DNA of 64,000 bases, taken from Pseudomonas sp. L5B5 (GTDB lineage Bacteria; Pseudomonadota; Gammaproteobacteria; Pseudomonadales; Pseudomonadaceae). Within the stretch, counting starts at the first letter, position 1. Every line of letters starts with the position of its first letter. The DNA lies in NCBI RefSeq assembly GCF_020520285.1, contig NZ_CP084742.1, positions 806,001 through 870,000 of the forward strand. The letters run 5' to 3'. Below, piece by piece: positions 33,881 to 43,985 of the stretch. The notes under the pieces were generated by a model that saw only the letters and a program-made list of their open reading frames with translations, had not been told where the DNA came from and ran no database searches. The translations under genes were made by a program, and so were the position numbers.

Positions 33881-35314
33881 CTAATCCTGGCGTTGCGCCA
33901 GTTGCCGCTGTTGCGAGTCCTGCCAGCCGCCGCCCAGGGAGCGGAACAGATCCACCAGGGCGACCTGGCGCTGGGTGCTGATCTCGATGAACGCCGTTTC
34001 GTTGGCAAAATTGCTGCGCTGGGCGTCCAGGTAGCGCAGGTGGCTGTCGATGCCGCCTTCATAACGCGCCTTGGCCAGCTTCAGCGATTCGCTGCTGGTG
34101 TTGGCCAGGGCTCTGCGCGCCTGTTCTTCACGGCGCAGGGTGTCGGTGGCCGCCAGGGCGTCCGCCACTTCGCGGAACGCGGTCTGGATCGTGCCCTCGT
34201 AGGCCGCCACCGCCGAATCCTTGCGCGCCTCGGCCAGGCTCAAGCCGGCGCGGTTGCGCCCGCCATCGAAGATCGGCAGCGACAGCGTCGGGATGAAGCT
34301 CCAGGAGCGCGAGCCGCCATCGAACAGCCCCGACATCTGCGCACTGGAGGTGCCGAAGCTGCCGGTCAAGGTGATCCGCGGGAAGAACGCTGCCCGCGCA
34401 GCGCCGATATCGGCATTGCGCGCTTGCAGGCGGTGTTCGGCAGCGAGGATGTCCGGCCGGCGCTCGATCAGCGACGAGGGCGAACCGGCAGCGATGTCCT
34501 GCACCAGCAGCGGCTGCTCCGACAGTTTCTCGGGAATCGACCTGGCCGCATCCGGGGTGCCCAGCAACAGCACCAGGGCATTGAACGCCTGCTGCTTCTG
34601 GCGCAAGGCGGCCTCCTCATCGGCCCGGGACTGCTCCACCAGCCCCAGCGCTTCCTGGTAGTCCAGCGCGGTGGCATTACCTACCGCACGGTGGCGGCTG
34701 ATCAGGGCGAAGGAGTATTCGCGGCTGGCCAGGGTCTGCTGGGTCAGGACCAGGCGGCGCTGGGCACCATCATGGACCAGGTAGGCCTGGGTGACCTCGG
34801 CGATCAGCGCGATGCGCGCCGAGCGCCCGGCCTCCTCGGTGGCCAGGTACTGCTGCAATGCGGCGTCGCTGAGGCTCTTGACCCGACCGAACAGGTCCAC
34901 TTCGTACTCCGGCAGCGACAGGCCGACCTGATAGGTGCTGGCCACGCCACCCCGGCCACTGCTGGACAGGTCCGATGGCAGGCGCTGGCGGTTGCCCGAG
35001 GTTCCTGCGTTCAGGCCTGGAAGCCGGTCGGCCCGCTGGATGCGGTACTGCGCCCGGGCCTGTTCGATGTCCAGCAGGGTCTGGCGCAACGAACGGTTGT
35101 TGTCCAGCGCAGTGCCAACCAGACGGCGCAGTTGTGGGTCGACGATGAAGGCTTGCCAGTCCAGTTCACTGGCCTGGCGCCCCTGCTGGGCGGGCGAATC
35201 GTTCCAGCTGTCGGCTACGGGCGCCGTCGGGCGCTCGTAGGTCGGGGCCATGGAGCAGCCACCCAAGGCCAGGGCGATCAGCAGCGCCGATACGGTAAAA
35301 GCGGGGGTACGCAT
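33881..35314 (-). CDS. oprJ: Outer-membrane efflux channel OprJ
   Basis: The 477-residue TolC-family lipoprotein forms the outer-membrane duct of the MexCD-OprJ pump. It starts MRTPAFTVSALLIALALGGCSMAPTYERP with a lipobox (LGGC) like P. aeruginosa OprJ; a GTG nine bases upstream is the alternative. Internal landmarks include IQRADRLPGLNAGTSGNRQRLPSDLS, YQVGLSLPEYEVDLFGRVKSLSDAALQQYLATEEA, and ERRPDILAAEHRLQARNADIGAARAAFFPRI. Its ATG overlaps the end of mexD by a few bases (mexD stop at 35320), so the three genes are one transcript. A strong terminator follows. Confidence 0.93.
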   Translation of the reverse strand: MRTPAFTVSALLIALALGGCSMAPTYERPTAPVADSWNDSPAQQGRQASELDWQAFIVDPQLRRLVGTALDNNRSLRQTLLDIEQARAQYRIQRADRLPGLNAGTSGNRQRLPSDLSSSGRGGVASTYQVGLSLPEYEVDLFGRVKSLSDAALQQYLATEEAGRSARIALIAEVTQAYLVHDGAQRRLVLTQQTLASREYSFALISRHRAVGNATALDYQEALGLVEQSRADEEAALRQKQQAFNALVLLLGTPDAARSIPEKLSEQPLLVQDIAAGSPSSLIERRPDILAAEHRLQARNADIGAARAAFFPRITLTGSFGTSSAQMSGLFDGGSRSWSFIPTLSLPIFDGGRNRAGLSLAEARKDSAVAAYEGTIQTAFREVADALAATDTLRREEQARRALANTSSESLKLAKARYEGGIDSHLRYLDAQRSNFANETAFIEISTQRQVALVDLFRSLGGGWQDSQQRQLAQRQD

Positions 35315-35319
35315 GCTGA

Positions 35320-38300
35320 TCACTCCTGGGCCAGGGCGGGTTGGTCGGTGACAGGCCGCTTGGTGCGCAGCACCGACAGCAGCCAGACGAAGCAGATCGG
35401 CACGAACAGCACGCCCAGCAAGGTGGCGCTGAGCATGCCGCCGATCACCCCGGTACCGATGGCACGCTGGCTCGCTGCACCGGCACCGGTGGCGATGGCC
35501 AGGGGCACCACGCCGAGGATGAAGGCCATGGAGGTCATGATGATCGGCCGGAAGCGCAGGCGGGCAGCCTCGATGGCAGCGTCACGCAGGCTGTAGCCCT
35601 TCTCCCACAACTCCTTGGCGAACTCGACGATGAGGATCGCGTTCTTCGCGGACAGGCCGATGATGGTGATCAGGCCCACCTTGAAATACACGTCGTTGGG
35701 CATGCCCATCACCATGACCGCCAGCACCGCACCAATGGCGCCGATCGGTACGATCAACATCACCGACAGCGGGATCGACCAGCTCTCGTAGAGGGCTACC
35801 AGCAGCAGGAACACCACCAGGATCGCCAGGGCGAACAGGCTCGAGGCCTGGCCCGCGGAGACCTTCTCCTGATAGGACAGGCCCGTCCATTCGTAACCGA
35901 TCCCCGCCGGCAGTTGCGATGCCAGTTGTTCCACCTCGGCCATGGCCTGGCCAGTGCTGTAGCCCGGGCCGGCGTCACCGACGATCCGGATCGATGGATA
36001 GCCGTTATAGCGCACCACCTGTACCGGGCCCTCTTCCCATTTTGTGGTCACGAAGGCGCTGAGCGGCACCTGGGCGCCCTTGTTGTTGGGCACGTACAGC
36101 TTGAGCACGCTTTCCGGCGTCATGCGCGCCCCCTGCTCGGCCTGGATCACCACCCGTTGCTGGCGACCGGCGTTGGTGAAGTCGTTGACCACATCGGAAC
36201 CGAAGGCCGAAGACAGGGTGGAACTGATGGTTTCGAAGTTGACACCCTGGGCCCGGGCTTTTTCACGGTCGATCACCAGGCGCAATTGCGGGGCCTCGGC
36301 CAGGCCTTCCATCATGCCGTAGAGAAACTTGGGATTGCCGTTGATCTGGCCCAGCAGCGTATCCCGTGCCTGCAGCAGGGCATCGCGACCCAGGCCGCCA
36401 CGGTCCATCAGGCGCAGGGCAAAACCGCCGGAGTTGCCCAGGCCATCGATCGGTGGTGGCGAGACTCCCATGATGGTGCCGTCGCTAGGCAGGGCGAAAT
36501 GCTCGTTCAAAGCGGCCACTTCCGCGGCAGCAGACTCCTGCTTGCCGCGCTCCGACCAATCCTTGAAAACCGGGAATGCCAGCGCCGCGTTGTCGCCCTG
36601 GCCGGAGAAGCTGAAGCCGGAGACCAGGAACGTGGCCTGCACCGCATTGCGCGACATGAGGTACTGCTCCAACTCCTTGCCGGTGGCATCGGTCCGCATG
36701 CGGCTGGCGCCAGGAGGCAGTTGCACGTCGACGATCATGTAGCCCAGGTCTTCGCTGGGAACGAAGGCCTCAGGCAGGCGCAGGTAGGTGTAGCCGAGCA
36801 CCGCGACGATACCGGCGTACACCAGCATGAAGCGACCGGCGCGCTTGACCAGCCCGGAACTGAGCAGCGAGTAGCGCTCGGTGACACGGGCAAAACCACG
36901 GTTGAAGGCACCGAAGAAACCGCGCTTCTCATGATGGCCTTCGGGGACCGGCTTGAGCAGCGTGGCGCACAGGGCCGGGGTGAAGGTCAGGGCCAGGAAG
37001 CCGGAGAACAGGATCGAGATGGCCAGCGATACCGAGAACTGCTGGTAGATGACGCCCACCGAACCGCTCATGAAGGCCAGCGGCATGAACACCGCCGACA
37101 GCACCAGGGTGATACCGACGATGGCGCCGGAGACCTGTTTCATCGCCTTGATCGTGGCCTCGGTCGGGGACAGGCCTTCTTCGGCCATGATCCGCTCGAC
37201 GTTCTCCACCACCACGATGGCGTCGTCCACCAGGATGCCGATGGCCAGCACCATGCCGAACATCGTCATCATGTTCACCGAGAAGCCCAGCAAGTACATC
37301 ACCGCCAGGGTACCCAGCAGGCACACCGGCACCACGATGGACGGGATCAGGGTGTAGCGCACGTTCTGCAGGAACAGGAACATCACCAGGAACACCAGGA
37401 CCATCGCTTCGAGCAGGGTATGGATCACCTTTTCGATGGCCACGTCGACAAAACGCGAGGTGTCGTAGGGCACGGAATACTGCATGTCGCTGGGCAGGAA
37501 CTGCGCCAGTTCGGCCAGGCGTTCCTTGACCAGGGTGGCGGTCTGGATGGCGTTGGCGCCTGGAGACAACTGGATCGCACCGCCCACTGCCGGGGTGCCG
37601 TTCAGGCGCGAGGAGATGTTGTAGCTTTCGCTGCCGACTTCCAGGCGGGCGACGTCAGCCAGCTTGACGGTGGAGCCATCGGGATTGGAGCGCAGGACGA
37701 TCTGGCCGAATTCCTGCGGGTTGTCCAGGGTGCCCTTGACGGCCAGGGTCGCGGTCAGCTCCTGTTCGCTGGTACCCGGGGCGCTGCCGAAGGCACCCGC
37801 CGGAACCTGGACGTTCTGCCCACGGATGGCGCTGCTCACGTCATCGATGGACAGGCCATAACCCACCAGCTTCTGCGGATCGATCCAGACCCGCATTGCC
37901 GCTTCGGAGGAGAAGAACTGCAGCTTGCCGACACCCGGCAGGCGGCGCAGCTCGTTGTTGATGTTGCGCGCGGCATAGTCGCCCAGGGCGGTGGTGTCGG
38001 TGCGTTCTGTACCTTCCTTGTAGTTCAGGGCGTAGATCAACAGGAACCCGGCGCTGCTCTGCTCGACCTGCAGGCCCTGGGTGAGCACGGCCTGGGGCAT
38101 GCGTGCCTCGGCCTTCTTCAGGCGGTTCTGCACGTCGACCTGGGCCAGGTCCGGGTCGGTGCCCGGCTGGAAGGTCACGACGATTTCGGCGCTGCCGTTG
38201 GAGTTGTTGGTGGACTCGAAATACAGCAGGTTCTTGGCACCGTTGAGCGACTCTTCGAGCACGCTGGTAACCGACTCCACCAGCACCTTGGCCGAAGCAC

Positions 38301-38451
38301 CCGGATAGGTCGCGGTCACGGTAATCTGCGGTGGTGCGACGTTTGGGTACTGCGCCACTGGCAACTTGGAAATGATCAGCAGACCGGCCAGGGAAATGAA
38401 CAGCGCCACCACCCAGGCAAAATTCGGGCGCTTGATGAAAAAATCAGACAT
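35320..38451 (-). CDS. mexD: RND efflux transporter MexD
   Basis: The 1043-residue inner-membrane proton-driven pump has the same length as P. aeruginosa MexD. It begins [25 protein letters not shown], has twelve membrane segments and two large periplasmic loops. The proton-relay aspartates are in [19 protein letters not shown] (about residue 405). The C-terminal half repeats the fold ([21 protein letters not shown]). MexCD-OprJ exports fluoroquinolones, fourth-generation cephems and biocides. Expression is normally silenced by the adjacent divergent regulator. Confidence 0.95.
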   Translation of the reverse strand: MSDFFIKRPNFAWVVALFISLAGLLIISKLPVAQYPNVAPPQITVTATYPGASAKVLVESVTSVLEESLNGAKNLLYFESTNNSNGSAEIVVTFQPGTDPDLAQVDVQNRLKKAEARMPQAVLTQGLQVEQSSAGFLLIYALNYKEGTERTDTTALGDYAARNINNELRRLPGVGKLQFFSSEAAMRVWIDPQKLVGYGLSIDDVSSAIRGQNVQVPAGAFGSAPGTSEQELTATLAVKGTLDNPQEFGQIVLRSNPDGSTVKLADVARLEVGSESYNISSRLNGTPAVGGAIQLSPGANAIQTATLVKERLAELAQFLPSDMQYSVPYDTSRFVDVAIEKVIHTLLEAMVLVFLVMFLFLQNVRYTLIPSIVVPVCLLGTLAVMYLLGFSVNMMTMFGMVLAIGILVDDAIVVVENVERIMAEEGLSPTEATIKAMKQVSGAIVGITLVLSAVFMPLAFMSGSVGVIYQQFSVSLAISILFSGFLALTFTPALCATLLKPVPEGHHEKRGFFGAFNRGFARVTERYSLLSSGLVKRAGRFMLVYAGIVAVLGYTYLRLPEAFVPSEDLGYMIVDVQLPPGASRMRTDATGKELEQYLMSRNAVQATFLVSGFSFSGQGDNAALAFPVFKDWSERGKQESAAAEVAALNEHFALPSDGTIMGVSPPPIDGLGNSGGFALRLMDRGGLGRDALLQARDTLLGQINGNPKFLYGMMEGLAEAPQLRLVIDREKARAQGVNFETISSTLSSAFGSDVVNDFTNAGRQQRVVIQAEQGARMTPESVLKLYVPNNKGAQVPLSAFVTTKWEEGPVQVVRYNGYPSIRIVGDAGPGYSTGQAMAEVEQLASQLPAGIGYEWTGLSYQEKVSAGQASSLFALAILVVFLLLVALYESWSIPLSVMLIVPIGAIGAVLAVMVMGMPNDVYFKVGLITIIGLSAKNAILIVEFAKELWEKGYSLRDAAIEAARLRFRPIIMTSMAFILGVVPLAIATGAGAASQRAIGTGVIGGMLSATLLGVLFVPICFVWLLSVLRTKRPVTDQPALAQE

Positions 38452-38478
38452 CAGAAAATCCTCGTATCGTAGCCGGGC

Positions 38479-39624
38479 TTATTGTTTCTGCTCGGTTTCC
38501 TGAGCCTGCTTGGGAGTGACCTTGACGCCCGGCTGCACGGCAGCCAGGCCACCGACGATGACCTGGTCCCCGGCCTTGAGGCCCTCGGTGATCTGCCAGC
38601 GCGAACCCTGCATGGCTCCGGTGGTCACGTTGCGAGCTTCGGCACGCTCCTCGGCACCAATCACCATCACATGGGAGCTGCCGTCGCTGCCACGCTTGAC
38701 TGCGCGCTGCGGCACCAGGATGGCCTGATTATCGGTCCCTTGCGGAGTCTTGACCCGCACGTACATGCCCGGCAGCAGCACCCCATCAGCGTTGTCGAAC
38801 TTGCCACGCAGGGTGATCTGGCCGGTGCCCGGATCGACCGCCACGTCGGTGAACTGCAGCGAACCCTGGCGCTCGTAGGGCGTACCCTCGACACGCAGTG
38901 TCAGGGCCTTGCTGTCACCCGCTGCCAGGCTGCCGGTCTTCAGGGCTTCGCGCAGGCGCAGAGCATCAGCGGCGGTCTGGGTGAAGTCGGCGTAGATCGG
39001 GTCCAATTGCTGGATGCGTGCCATCAGGGTGGCGTCACCCTGGCCCACCAGCGCGCCTTCGGTCACCAGCGCACGCCCTACCCGGCCGGAAATCGGCGCC
39101 GTGACCGAGGCATAACCCAGGTTGAGGCGCGCGGTTTCCAGGTCGGCCTGGGCCGAACGGGTTGCCGCCTGGGCACTGTGCAAATCGGCACTGGCCTTGT
39201 CGTAGTCCTGCTGGCTCACAGCCTCGATCTTCACCAGTGGTTCATAACGCTTGACCCGTGCCTGGGCTTCCTTCATCCCCGCCTGGGCCCGGGCCAGATC
39301 GCCCTCGGCGCGGGACACTGCCGCCTTGAGCGGGGCGGGATCGATCTGGAACAACAGATCACCGGCCTTGACGTCGGCCCCCTCTTCAAAGCGCTTCTTC
39401 ATCACGATGCCCGCCACCCGGGCCCGTACTTCGGCGACGCGCACCGGCTCGATCCGGCCCGGCAGCTCCGAGGTCAGCGCCAGGGTTTCCGGCTTGACCG
39501 CAAACACCTCCACTGGAAGCACCATCTCCGCCTGGCTTTGCTGCTCAGCCGCGGGACCACACCCTGCCAATGCAATGACAACTGCCAATGCACTGAGCCT
39601 TCCAATTGCACGCAAATCGACCAT
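38479..39624 (-). CDS. mexC: RND membrane-fusion protein MexC
   Basis: The 381-residue periplasmic adaptor begins with a signal peptide and lipobox (LAVVIALAGCGPAAE). It then follows the membrane-fusion pattern: ELPGRIEPVRVAEVRARVAGIVMKKRFEEGADVKAGDLLFQIDPAPLKAAVSRAEG (lipoyl/hairpin region), LNLGYASVTAPISGRVGRALVTEGALV, and LLPGMYVRVKTPQGTDNQAILVPQRAV. It links MexD to OprJ. AGGTG precedes ATG. The 27-base gap to mexD indicates an operon. The promoter region shared with divergent nfxB carries a dyad operator candidate. Confidence 0.94.
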   Translation of the reverse strand: MVDLRAIGRLSALAVVIALAGCGPAAEQQSQAEMVLPVEVFAVKPETLALTSELPGRIEPVRVAEVRARVAGIVMKKRFEEGADVKAGDLLFQIDPAPLKAAVSRAEGDLARAQAGMKEAQARVKRYEPLVKIEAVSQQDYDKASADLHSAQAATRSAQADLETARLNLGYASVTAPISGRVGRALVTEGALVGQGDATLMARIQQLDPIYADFTQTAADALRLREALKTGSLAAGDSKALTLRVEGTPYERQGSLQFTDVAVDPGTGQITLRGKFDNADGVLLPGMYVRVKTPQGTDNQAILVPQRAVKRGSDGSSHVMVIGAEERAEARNVTTGAMQGSRWQITEGLKAGDQVIVGGLAAVQPGVKVTPKQAQETEQKQ

Positions 39625-39678
39625 GGCACACCTGACTGTTGATTGAGAATGTCCAGAATGCTACTTTCAAACCCTAAA

Positions 39679-39696
39679 TGAGTCAACAACGACTCA
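39679..39696. promoter_or_regulatory. Candidate NfxB operator (TGAGTC-N6-GACTCA)
   Basis: TGAGTCAACAACGACTCA is a perfect 6-bp inverted repeat with a 6-base spacer, midway between the divergent mexC and nfxB starts. Its size fits a TetR-like dimer. Role is inferred from place and symmetry. Confidence 0.6.
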
Positions 39697-39784
39697 CATG
39701 AGCTTTTTTGTCTCAATTTCTGTGGAGCGCCGCGAGCTTTTTTGCATTACGCGCGCCCTCGAGGACTCAACCCAGGACGTGCAA

Positions 39785-40354
39785 ATGACCCTGACGCCCC
39801 ATGACGAACGATTCATCAAGGCGCTGGCCGTGGCCATCGTCGACCACCCACGCGCAACATTGAAGGAATTGGCTGAAGCCGCCGGCATGAGCCGGGCCAC
39901 CCTGCACCGCTTCTGCGGCACGCGTGACCGTCTGCTCGAAATGATCGAGCGCCATGGCGAAGAGGTATTGCACCAGATCATTGAAGCCTCCTGCCTGCAG
40001 AGCGCAGATCCATTGGAAGCACTGCACAAACTCATCCGGGAGCATCTTGCCCATCGGGAGTTGCTGATGTTCCTGGTATTCCAGTACCGCCCGGACTTTC
40101 TCGACCCTCAGGACGATGGCGCACGCTGGCAGTCCTACGTGGATGCGCTGGATGCCTTTTTCCTGGGGGGCCAGCACCAGGGGGCATTCCGTATCGACAT
40201 CAGCGCGGCGGTGTTCACCGAACTGTTCATCACTCTGGTCTATGGCATGGTCGATGCCGAACGCCGCGGGCGTGCGGCGAGTTCGAACACCGTCCATACC
40301 CTGGAACAGATGTTCCTCCACGGTGCCTGCCCCCAGGCCAGAATCGAAACCTAG
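39785..40354 (+). CDS. nfxB: TetR-like repressor NfxB of mexCD-oprJ
   Basis: The 189-residue repressor opens MTLTPHDERFIKALAVAIVDHPRATLKELAEAAGMSRATLHRFCGTRD, with a TetR/AcrR-type helix-turn-helix in residues 22-50. The ligand/dimer part follows (LMFLVFQYRPDFLDPQ, ISAAVFTELFITLVYGMVDAERRGRAASSN). It matches P. aeruginosa NfxB nearly end to end. An upstream frame adds 29 residues not found there, so this ATG is the start. It represses mexCD-oprJ and itself. Loss-of-function nfxB alleles cause multidrug resistance; here the reading frame looks intact. Confidence 0.94.
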   Translation: MTLTPHDERFIKALAVAIVDHPRATLKELAEAAGMSRATLHRFCGTRDRLLEMIERHGEEVLHQIIEASCLQSADPLEALHKLIREHLAHRELLMFLVFQYRPDFLDPQDDGARWQSYVDALDAFFLGGQHQGAFRIDISAAVFTELFITLVYGMVDAERRGRAASSNTVHTLEQMFLHGACPQARIET

Positions 40355-40389
40355 ACCACATGCCCCGCGCCGTGCGCGATGCTCCCTAC

Positions 40390-40414
40390 CAGGCCCGGCA
40401 ACTTGGCGGGCCTG
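40390..40414 (+). terminator. Probable nfxB terminator hairpin
   Basis: CAGGCCCG and CGGGCCTG form an 8-bp stem with a nine-base loop 36 bases after the nfxB stop, followed by CCGTTTC, a short T-rich run. Confidence 0.55.
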
Positions 40415-40557
40415 CCGTTTCAAGCACCGGGCACTTGCCATGAAGGATGCCAGCCATACAGATTGCTCGAAACAGCTCCGAACGCTCCGGAACCCTCGCT
40501 GAAATTACCGGCAGCCATCGCCGCTTGAGCATAGTCCCTGGCCTGGCAAGCGACAGT

Positions 40558-40582
40558 CAGGGGCGGACTTTCTGCGCCCCTG
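40558..40582 (-). terminator. Hairpin after the LysR gene
   Basis: CAGGGGCG and CGCCCCTG form an 8-bp stem with a 9-base loop just downstream of the reverse-strand LysR stop. No U-tract is seen on that strand. Confidence 0.4.
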
Positions 40583-40595
40583 CACACTCAGCGCT

Positions 40596-41486
40596 TCAAG
40601 CCGAAGCCTGGGCCTCTTGCCGAATCCAGTCCATGAACGTCTCGACCTCCGGCCGTCGCCAAGCCTCTGGCCGGGCCACCAGGTAATAGGCAAAGCGCGC
40701 CGGCCAGGGCTTGTCCAGGGCCTGCACCAGGCGCCCCGCGGCGATCTCCTCGCGGGCATATTCCTGGGGTACCAGGGCCAGGCCCTGGCCAGCCGCCGCC
40801 GCACGGATCAGCAGGTAATCATCCTCGAATGCCGTTCCGCGCTCGGCCCGTGGGTCCCCGCCCGCCCCATGGGCCGCCAGCCACAGGGCCCAATCCGCGC
40901 GATCGGCATCTTGCAGCAACGGCCAGGCCAGGCAATCGGCCGGCTCACGAATGGGCGCGCCAGTGGCCAGCAGCGCGGGGGCCGCGACCGGCAGCAACAC
41001 CGGCGCCAGCAACGGTTCCGCCACCAGCCCCGGGTACTGGCCCAGGCCATGGCGAATGGCGATATCGACGCGGTCGCGCTGCAAGTCCACCAGCGCGGAA
41101 GACGCCTCGACCCGGACCTCGATTTCCGGATGCCGCAAGGTGAAGCGCCCCAGCCTCGGCACCAGCCAGGACGCGGCGAAGGACGGCACCGTGCTGATGG
41201 TCACGGTGCGCCGGGCGCGATCCGCTTCCAAGGTCCACAAGGCGTTCTGGATCTGCTCGAACGCCGCGAGCAATTGCGGGTGGACCCGGCTGCCCGCCTC
41301 GGTCAGCTCCATGCGCTGGTGCTGGCGGATGAACAGCGGCACACCCAGCCGCTCTTCCAGCTGGCGGATCTGCTGGCTGACCGCTCCCGAAGTGACACCC
41401 AGGGCCTGGGCGGCGTGCTTGATGCTGGCGTGACGGCCGACTTCGGCAAAAGCACGCAATGCCAGCAATGGCAGAACTGGATTCAT
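40596..41486 (-). CDS. LysR-type regulator (GcvA-like)
   Basis: The 296-residue regulator begins MNPVLPLLALRAFAEVGRHASIKHAAQALGVTSGAVSQQIRQLEERLG, a LysR winged helix-turn-helix of the GcvA/AmpR type (residues 1-65). The effector domain has FAASWLVPRLGRFTLRHPEIEVRVE and DRVDIAIRHGLGQYPGL. It diverges from a glutathione transferase gene (127 bases between), probably its target together with the downstream LLM oxidoreductase. Confidence 0.9.
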   Translation of the reverse strand: MNPVLPLLALRAFAEVGRHASIKHAAQALGVTSGAVSQQIRQLEERLGVPLFIRQHQRMELTEAGSRVHPQLLAAFEQIQNALWTLEADRARRTVTISTVPSFAASWLVPRLGRFTLRHPEIEVRVEASSALVDLQRDRVDIAIRHGLGQYPGLVAEPLLAPVLLPVAAPALLATGAPIREPADCLAWPLLQDADRADWALWLAAHGAGGDPRAERGTAFEDDYLLIRAAAAGQGLALVPQEYAREEIAAGRLVQALDKPWPARFAYYLVARPEAWRRPEVETFMDWIRQEAQASA

Positions 41487-41487
41487 G

Positions 41488-41504
41488 GTTTAGCTCTTCT
41501 AAAC
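41488..41504. promoter_or_regulatory. Candidate operator GTTTAG-N5-CTAAAC
   Basis: GTTTAGCTCTTCTAAAC is a 6-bp perfect dyad immediately upstream of the LysR start. A related half (TTTAGCC...ACCTAA) lies near 41578-41597 in front of the transferase gene. Two similar sites flanking the divergent promoter pair fit LysR binding. Confidence 0.45.
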
Positions 41505-41613
41505 AAGACAGGCAGGTTAAATCGTTTCCTATTCACCTGACGCAAAAGGAAAATCCATTGGCAACGGCAATCATTAATTTAGCCTGACTTAACCTAATGG
41601 AGATAGCTCGCCA

Positions 41614-42237
41614 ATGCTCGACCTATACACCGACAGCTCACCCAATGGCTTCAAGGTGACCATTGCCCTGCACGAACTGGATCTGCCCTACCGCCTGCAC
41701 CCAGTGGACCTGGACGCCGGCGAACAGCACCATCCGCAGTTCCTCGCCCTCAACCCCCATGGCCGGATCCCGGTCATCCATGACCATGAAACCGGCATCA
41801 CCCTGTTCGAGTCGGCGGCCATCCTGCTCTACCTTGCCGAGCGCAGTGGCCGCCTGTTGCCCCAGGACCCGACCGGCCGCTGGGACACCATCAAGTGGCT
41901 GCAATTCCACGCCTCCAGTGTCGGGCCGATCCTCGGCCAGCGGGTGCATTTCGAACTGTTCGCCCAGCAGCAGCTGCCAGCGGCCATCGCCCGCTACCGC
42001 CAACTGAGCCAGGAACTGTTCGCGGTGCTCGACGCGCACCTGAGCGAACACCCCTACCTGGCCGCAGACCAGTACTCGATCGCCGACATCGCCCACTTCG
42101 GCTGGACCCACATTGCCCGGATCATCGGGTTCGACTTCAGCCAGTACCGTCATCTGAGTGCCTGGCATGAACGAGTGGCCCAACGTCCCGCCGTGCGCCT
42201 GGGCGTGACCATTCCCGCGCCGGCCACCGGCCCATGA
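41614..42237 (+). CDS. Glutathione S-transferase family protein
   Basis: The 207-residue cytosolic protein begins MLDLYTDSSPNGFKVTIALHELDLPYRLHPVDL, with the N-terminal thioredoxin-like domain and a serine/asparagine (SSPNG) at the activating position. NPHGRIPVIHDHETGITLFESAAILLYLAERSG contains the conserved cis-proline and E-S glutathione-binding pair. The all-helical C-terminal domain has YSIADIAHFGWT (N-capping box). It belongs to the Ure2p/YfcG-like branch. It is the first gene of a pair with the oxidoreductase and opposes the LysR gene. Confidence 0.9.
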   Translation: MLDLYTDSSPNGFKVTIALHELDLPYRLHPVDLDAGEQHHPQFLALNPHGRIPVIHDHETGITLFESAAILLYLAERSGRLLPQDPTGRWDTIKWLQFHASSVGPILGQRVHFELFAQQQLPAAIARYRQLSQELFAVLDAHLSEHPYLAADQYSIADIAHFGWTHIARIIGFDFSQYRHLSAWHERVAQRPAVRLGVTIPAPATGP

Positions 42238-42254
42238 ACACCAGGAGCCAACCG

Positions 42255-43283
42255 ATGCAGACCCGCCCAGGACACGACGCCCCAGCGACCTCGAACTTTG
42301 ATGGACACCCCGGCTACCGGCGCATGTTCGCCCCCGACCGCCTGACCCTGGGCCTGTTTTTGCCGCTGCGCTTCTACCAGGGCGTCATGCAAGTGCTGGC
42401 CGGGCAAGCCGACTGGGTCGAGGCCATCGACCGCCACGGCTTTGCCGCCGTCTGGGTGCGCGACGTGCCGTTGTTCGATCCGGCCTTCGGCGATGCCGGG
42501 CAGCTGTTCGAGCCCTTCAGCTACCTGTCGTTTCTCGCCGCCCGCACCCGACGCGTGGCCCTGGCCACCGGTAGTGCGATCTTTTCCCTGCGCCATCCCC
42601 TGGACCTGGCCAAGTCGGCCGCCAGCCTCGATCGCCTGTCCGGCGGCCGGCTGGTACTGGGCATCGCCTCGGGGGATCGGCCCATGGAGTTCCCGGCCTA
42701 TGGCCTGGAGCATGGCGAAAGAGGCCAGCGCTTCGCCCAGGCAGTGGACTACTTTCGCCAGGTCATGGCCGACGGCCGGCTGGCCATCGACTCGCCTCTG
42801 GGGCATTTCGCCGGTGCCGAACTGCTACCCAAACCCAGCGCTGGATCGATTCCACTGATCGTCACCAGTTCCTCGGGGCAATCGCTGGAATGGATCGCCC
42901 GGCACGCCGATGGCTGGCTGACCTATCCCTTCGCCACCCACGACACCCGCGGGCCGCGGCAACTGGCCGAGAAGATCCGCGCCTGGCGCCAGCTGATTCC
43001 CGATGGCGGCTTCCGCCCGCACATGACCAATGAATGGCTGGACCTGGTGGACGACCCCGACCATCCGCGGACGCCACTCAACGGTGGCTTCGTGTTGCGT
43101 ACCGGGCGCAAGGGTCTGCTGGATCTGCTGGAACAATGGCAAGAGGCTGGCGTCAACCATGCCGCGCTGGGTATCCAGTTCTCCCAGCGACCGGTGGCAG
43201 AGGTGATCCAGGAGCTGGCCGAGGAGGTGCTGCCGCACTTCCCTTCTCATCCCGGGCCCCCGATGCTGGATGCTGGCTGGTAA
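42255..43283 (+). CDS. LLM class flavin-dependent oxidoreductase
   Basis: The 342-residue protein resembles luciferase-like monooxygenases: LTLGLFLPLRFYQG near the start, WVEAIDRHGFAAVWVRDVPLFDP, RTRRVALATGSAIFSLRHPLDLAKSAASLDRLSGGRLVLGIASGDRPMEF (core barrel), LIVTSSSGQSLEWIARHADGWLTYPF. Members use FMNH2 or F420. The substrate is unknown. ATG 42255 with AGGAG eight bases upstream is preferred to the in-frame ATG at 42234, which overlaps the transferase stop but lacks a site. The transferase-oxidoreductase pair suggests detoxification or catabolism of an electrophile. Confidence 0.85.
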   Translation: MQTRPGHDAPATSNFDGHPGYRRMFAPDRLTLGLFLPLRFYQGVMQVLAGQADWVEAIDRHGFAAVWVRDVPLFDPAFGDAGQLFEPFSYLSFLAARTRRVALATGSAIFSLRHPLDLAKSAASLDRLSGGRLVLGIASGDRPMEFPAYGLEHGERGQRFAQAVDYFRQVMADGRLAIDSPLGHFAGAELLPKPSAGSIPLIVTSSSGQSLEWIARHADGWLTYPFATHDTRGPRQLAEKIRAWRQLIPDGGFRPHMTNEWLDLVDDPDHPRTPLNGGFVLRTGRKGLLDLLEQWQEAGVNHAALGIQFSQRPVAEVIQELAEEVLPHFPSHPGPPMLDAGW

Positions 43284-43386
43284 CAGAGGTAGCCAATGAA
43301 GCAACGTTGCCATCAGCCTGACAGCATTTACAGGCGAGGTTCATCAACTAGTCTTGAACGGCGAATGACGTCTAGCCGGAAACTCC

Positions 43387-43632
43387 ATGGACACCCTCAG
43401 CAAGCTCGAAATCGAGACGGCCCTTGCCCAGCGTTTGCCCCACTGTTGTGTGAGGTGCGTGATCAATCCCGACGGCAGTCTTTCACTGGATATCCTGGCG
43501 CCAGGATCGAACCAGTTCACCATCGCCAACATCGACCGCACTCACTACCACGGAGAGCCCGGCATCAACCGGCTGGTGCGCGAGATTCTCGAGGAGATGG
43601 TGGTATCACGCCAATCCTCACGTCTTTCATGA
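43387..43632 (+). CDS. DUF1652 small protein
   Basis: The 81-residue protein begins MDTLSKLEIETALAQRLPHCCVRCVINPDGSLSLDILAP. It continues with GSNQFTIANIDRTHYHGEPGINRLVREILEEM, the pattern of DUF1652, a Pseudomonas family of unknown function. Two adjacent cysteines (HCCVRC) could bind metal. It starts about 100 bases after the oxidoreductase. Soluble and acidic. Confidence 0.8.
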   Translation: MDTLSKLEIETALAQRLPHCCVRCVINPDGSLSLDILAPGSNQFTIANIDRTHYHGEPGINRLVREILEEMVVSRQSSRLS

Positions 43633-43985
43633 ACCTGCCAGGACCGATCAGGGCGTGAGGCGCCTTGCATGGGCGTCCTCCTGCAATGCCTGACTCGACA
43701 TGGCCTTATTCGAAAAGAGTTGTCCTGCACGTTTGAAAGGCTCCCACCCCTGATGTTCAAAGTTATCCAGCCAACAATCTCGCGTTGGACGGATCACTTC
43801 GCCGCGTGTCGCTTGCATATATATGGCATTCGGATTCGCCGCTCGCGCCAAGTTGGCGCTACGGGCCCCAGAACCATTCGTCGCCGCTCATTCAATCATT
43901 TCGACTTTTTAAAAATCACTGGCCTCCCAATAAATACTCGGTGCCACGACGAGTAAAACTTTCCATCAGCAAGAGGTCTTCAACC
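43633..43985. other. Intergenic region upstream of first KGG gene
   Basis: About 350 bases hold no gene with a credible start. The stretch is richer in A/T than its surroundings (GCATATATATGGC near 43815, TTTTTAAAAATC near 43910), which suggests the promoter of the stress protein downstream. The gene is preceded by AGAGG. Confidence 0.45.

Noticed and set aside
35341..38472. 1043-codon open frame antisense to mexD
   Set aside because: It mirrors mexD codon for codon in high-GC DNA; its Gln/His/Asp-rich product has no family or ribosome site, and MexD is clearly real.
40505..40595. Open frame opposite the nfxB-LysR convergence
   Set aside because: It overlaps a hairpin region and has arginine/proline-rich shadow composition.
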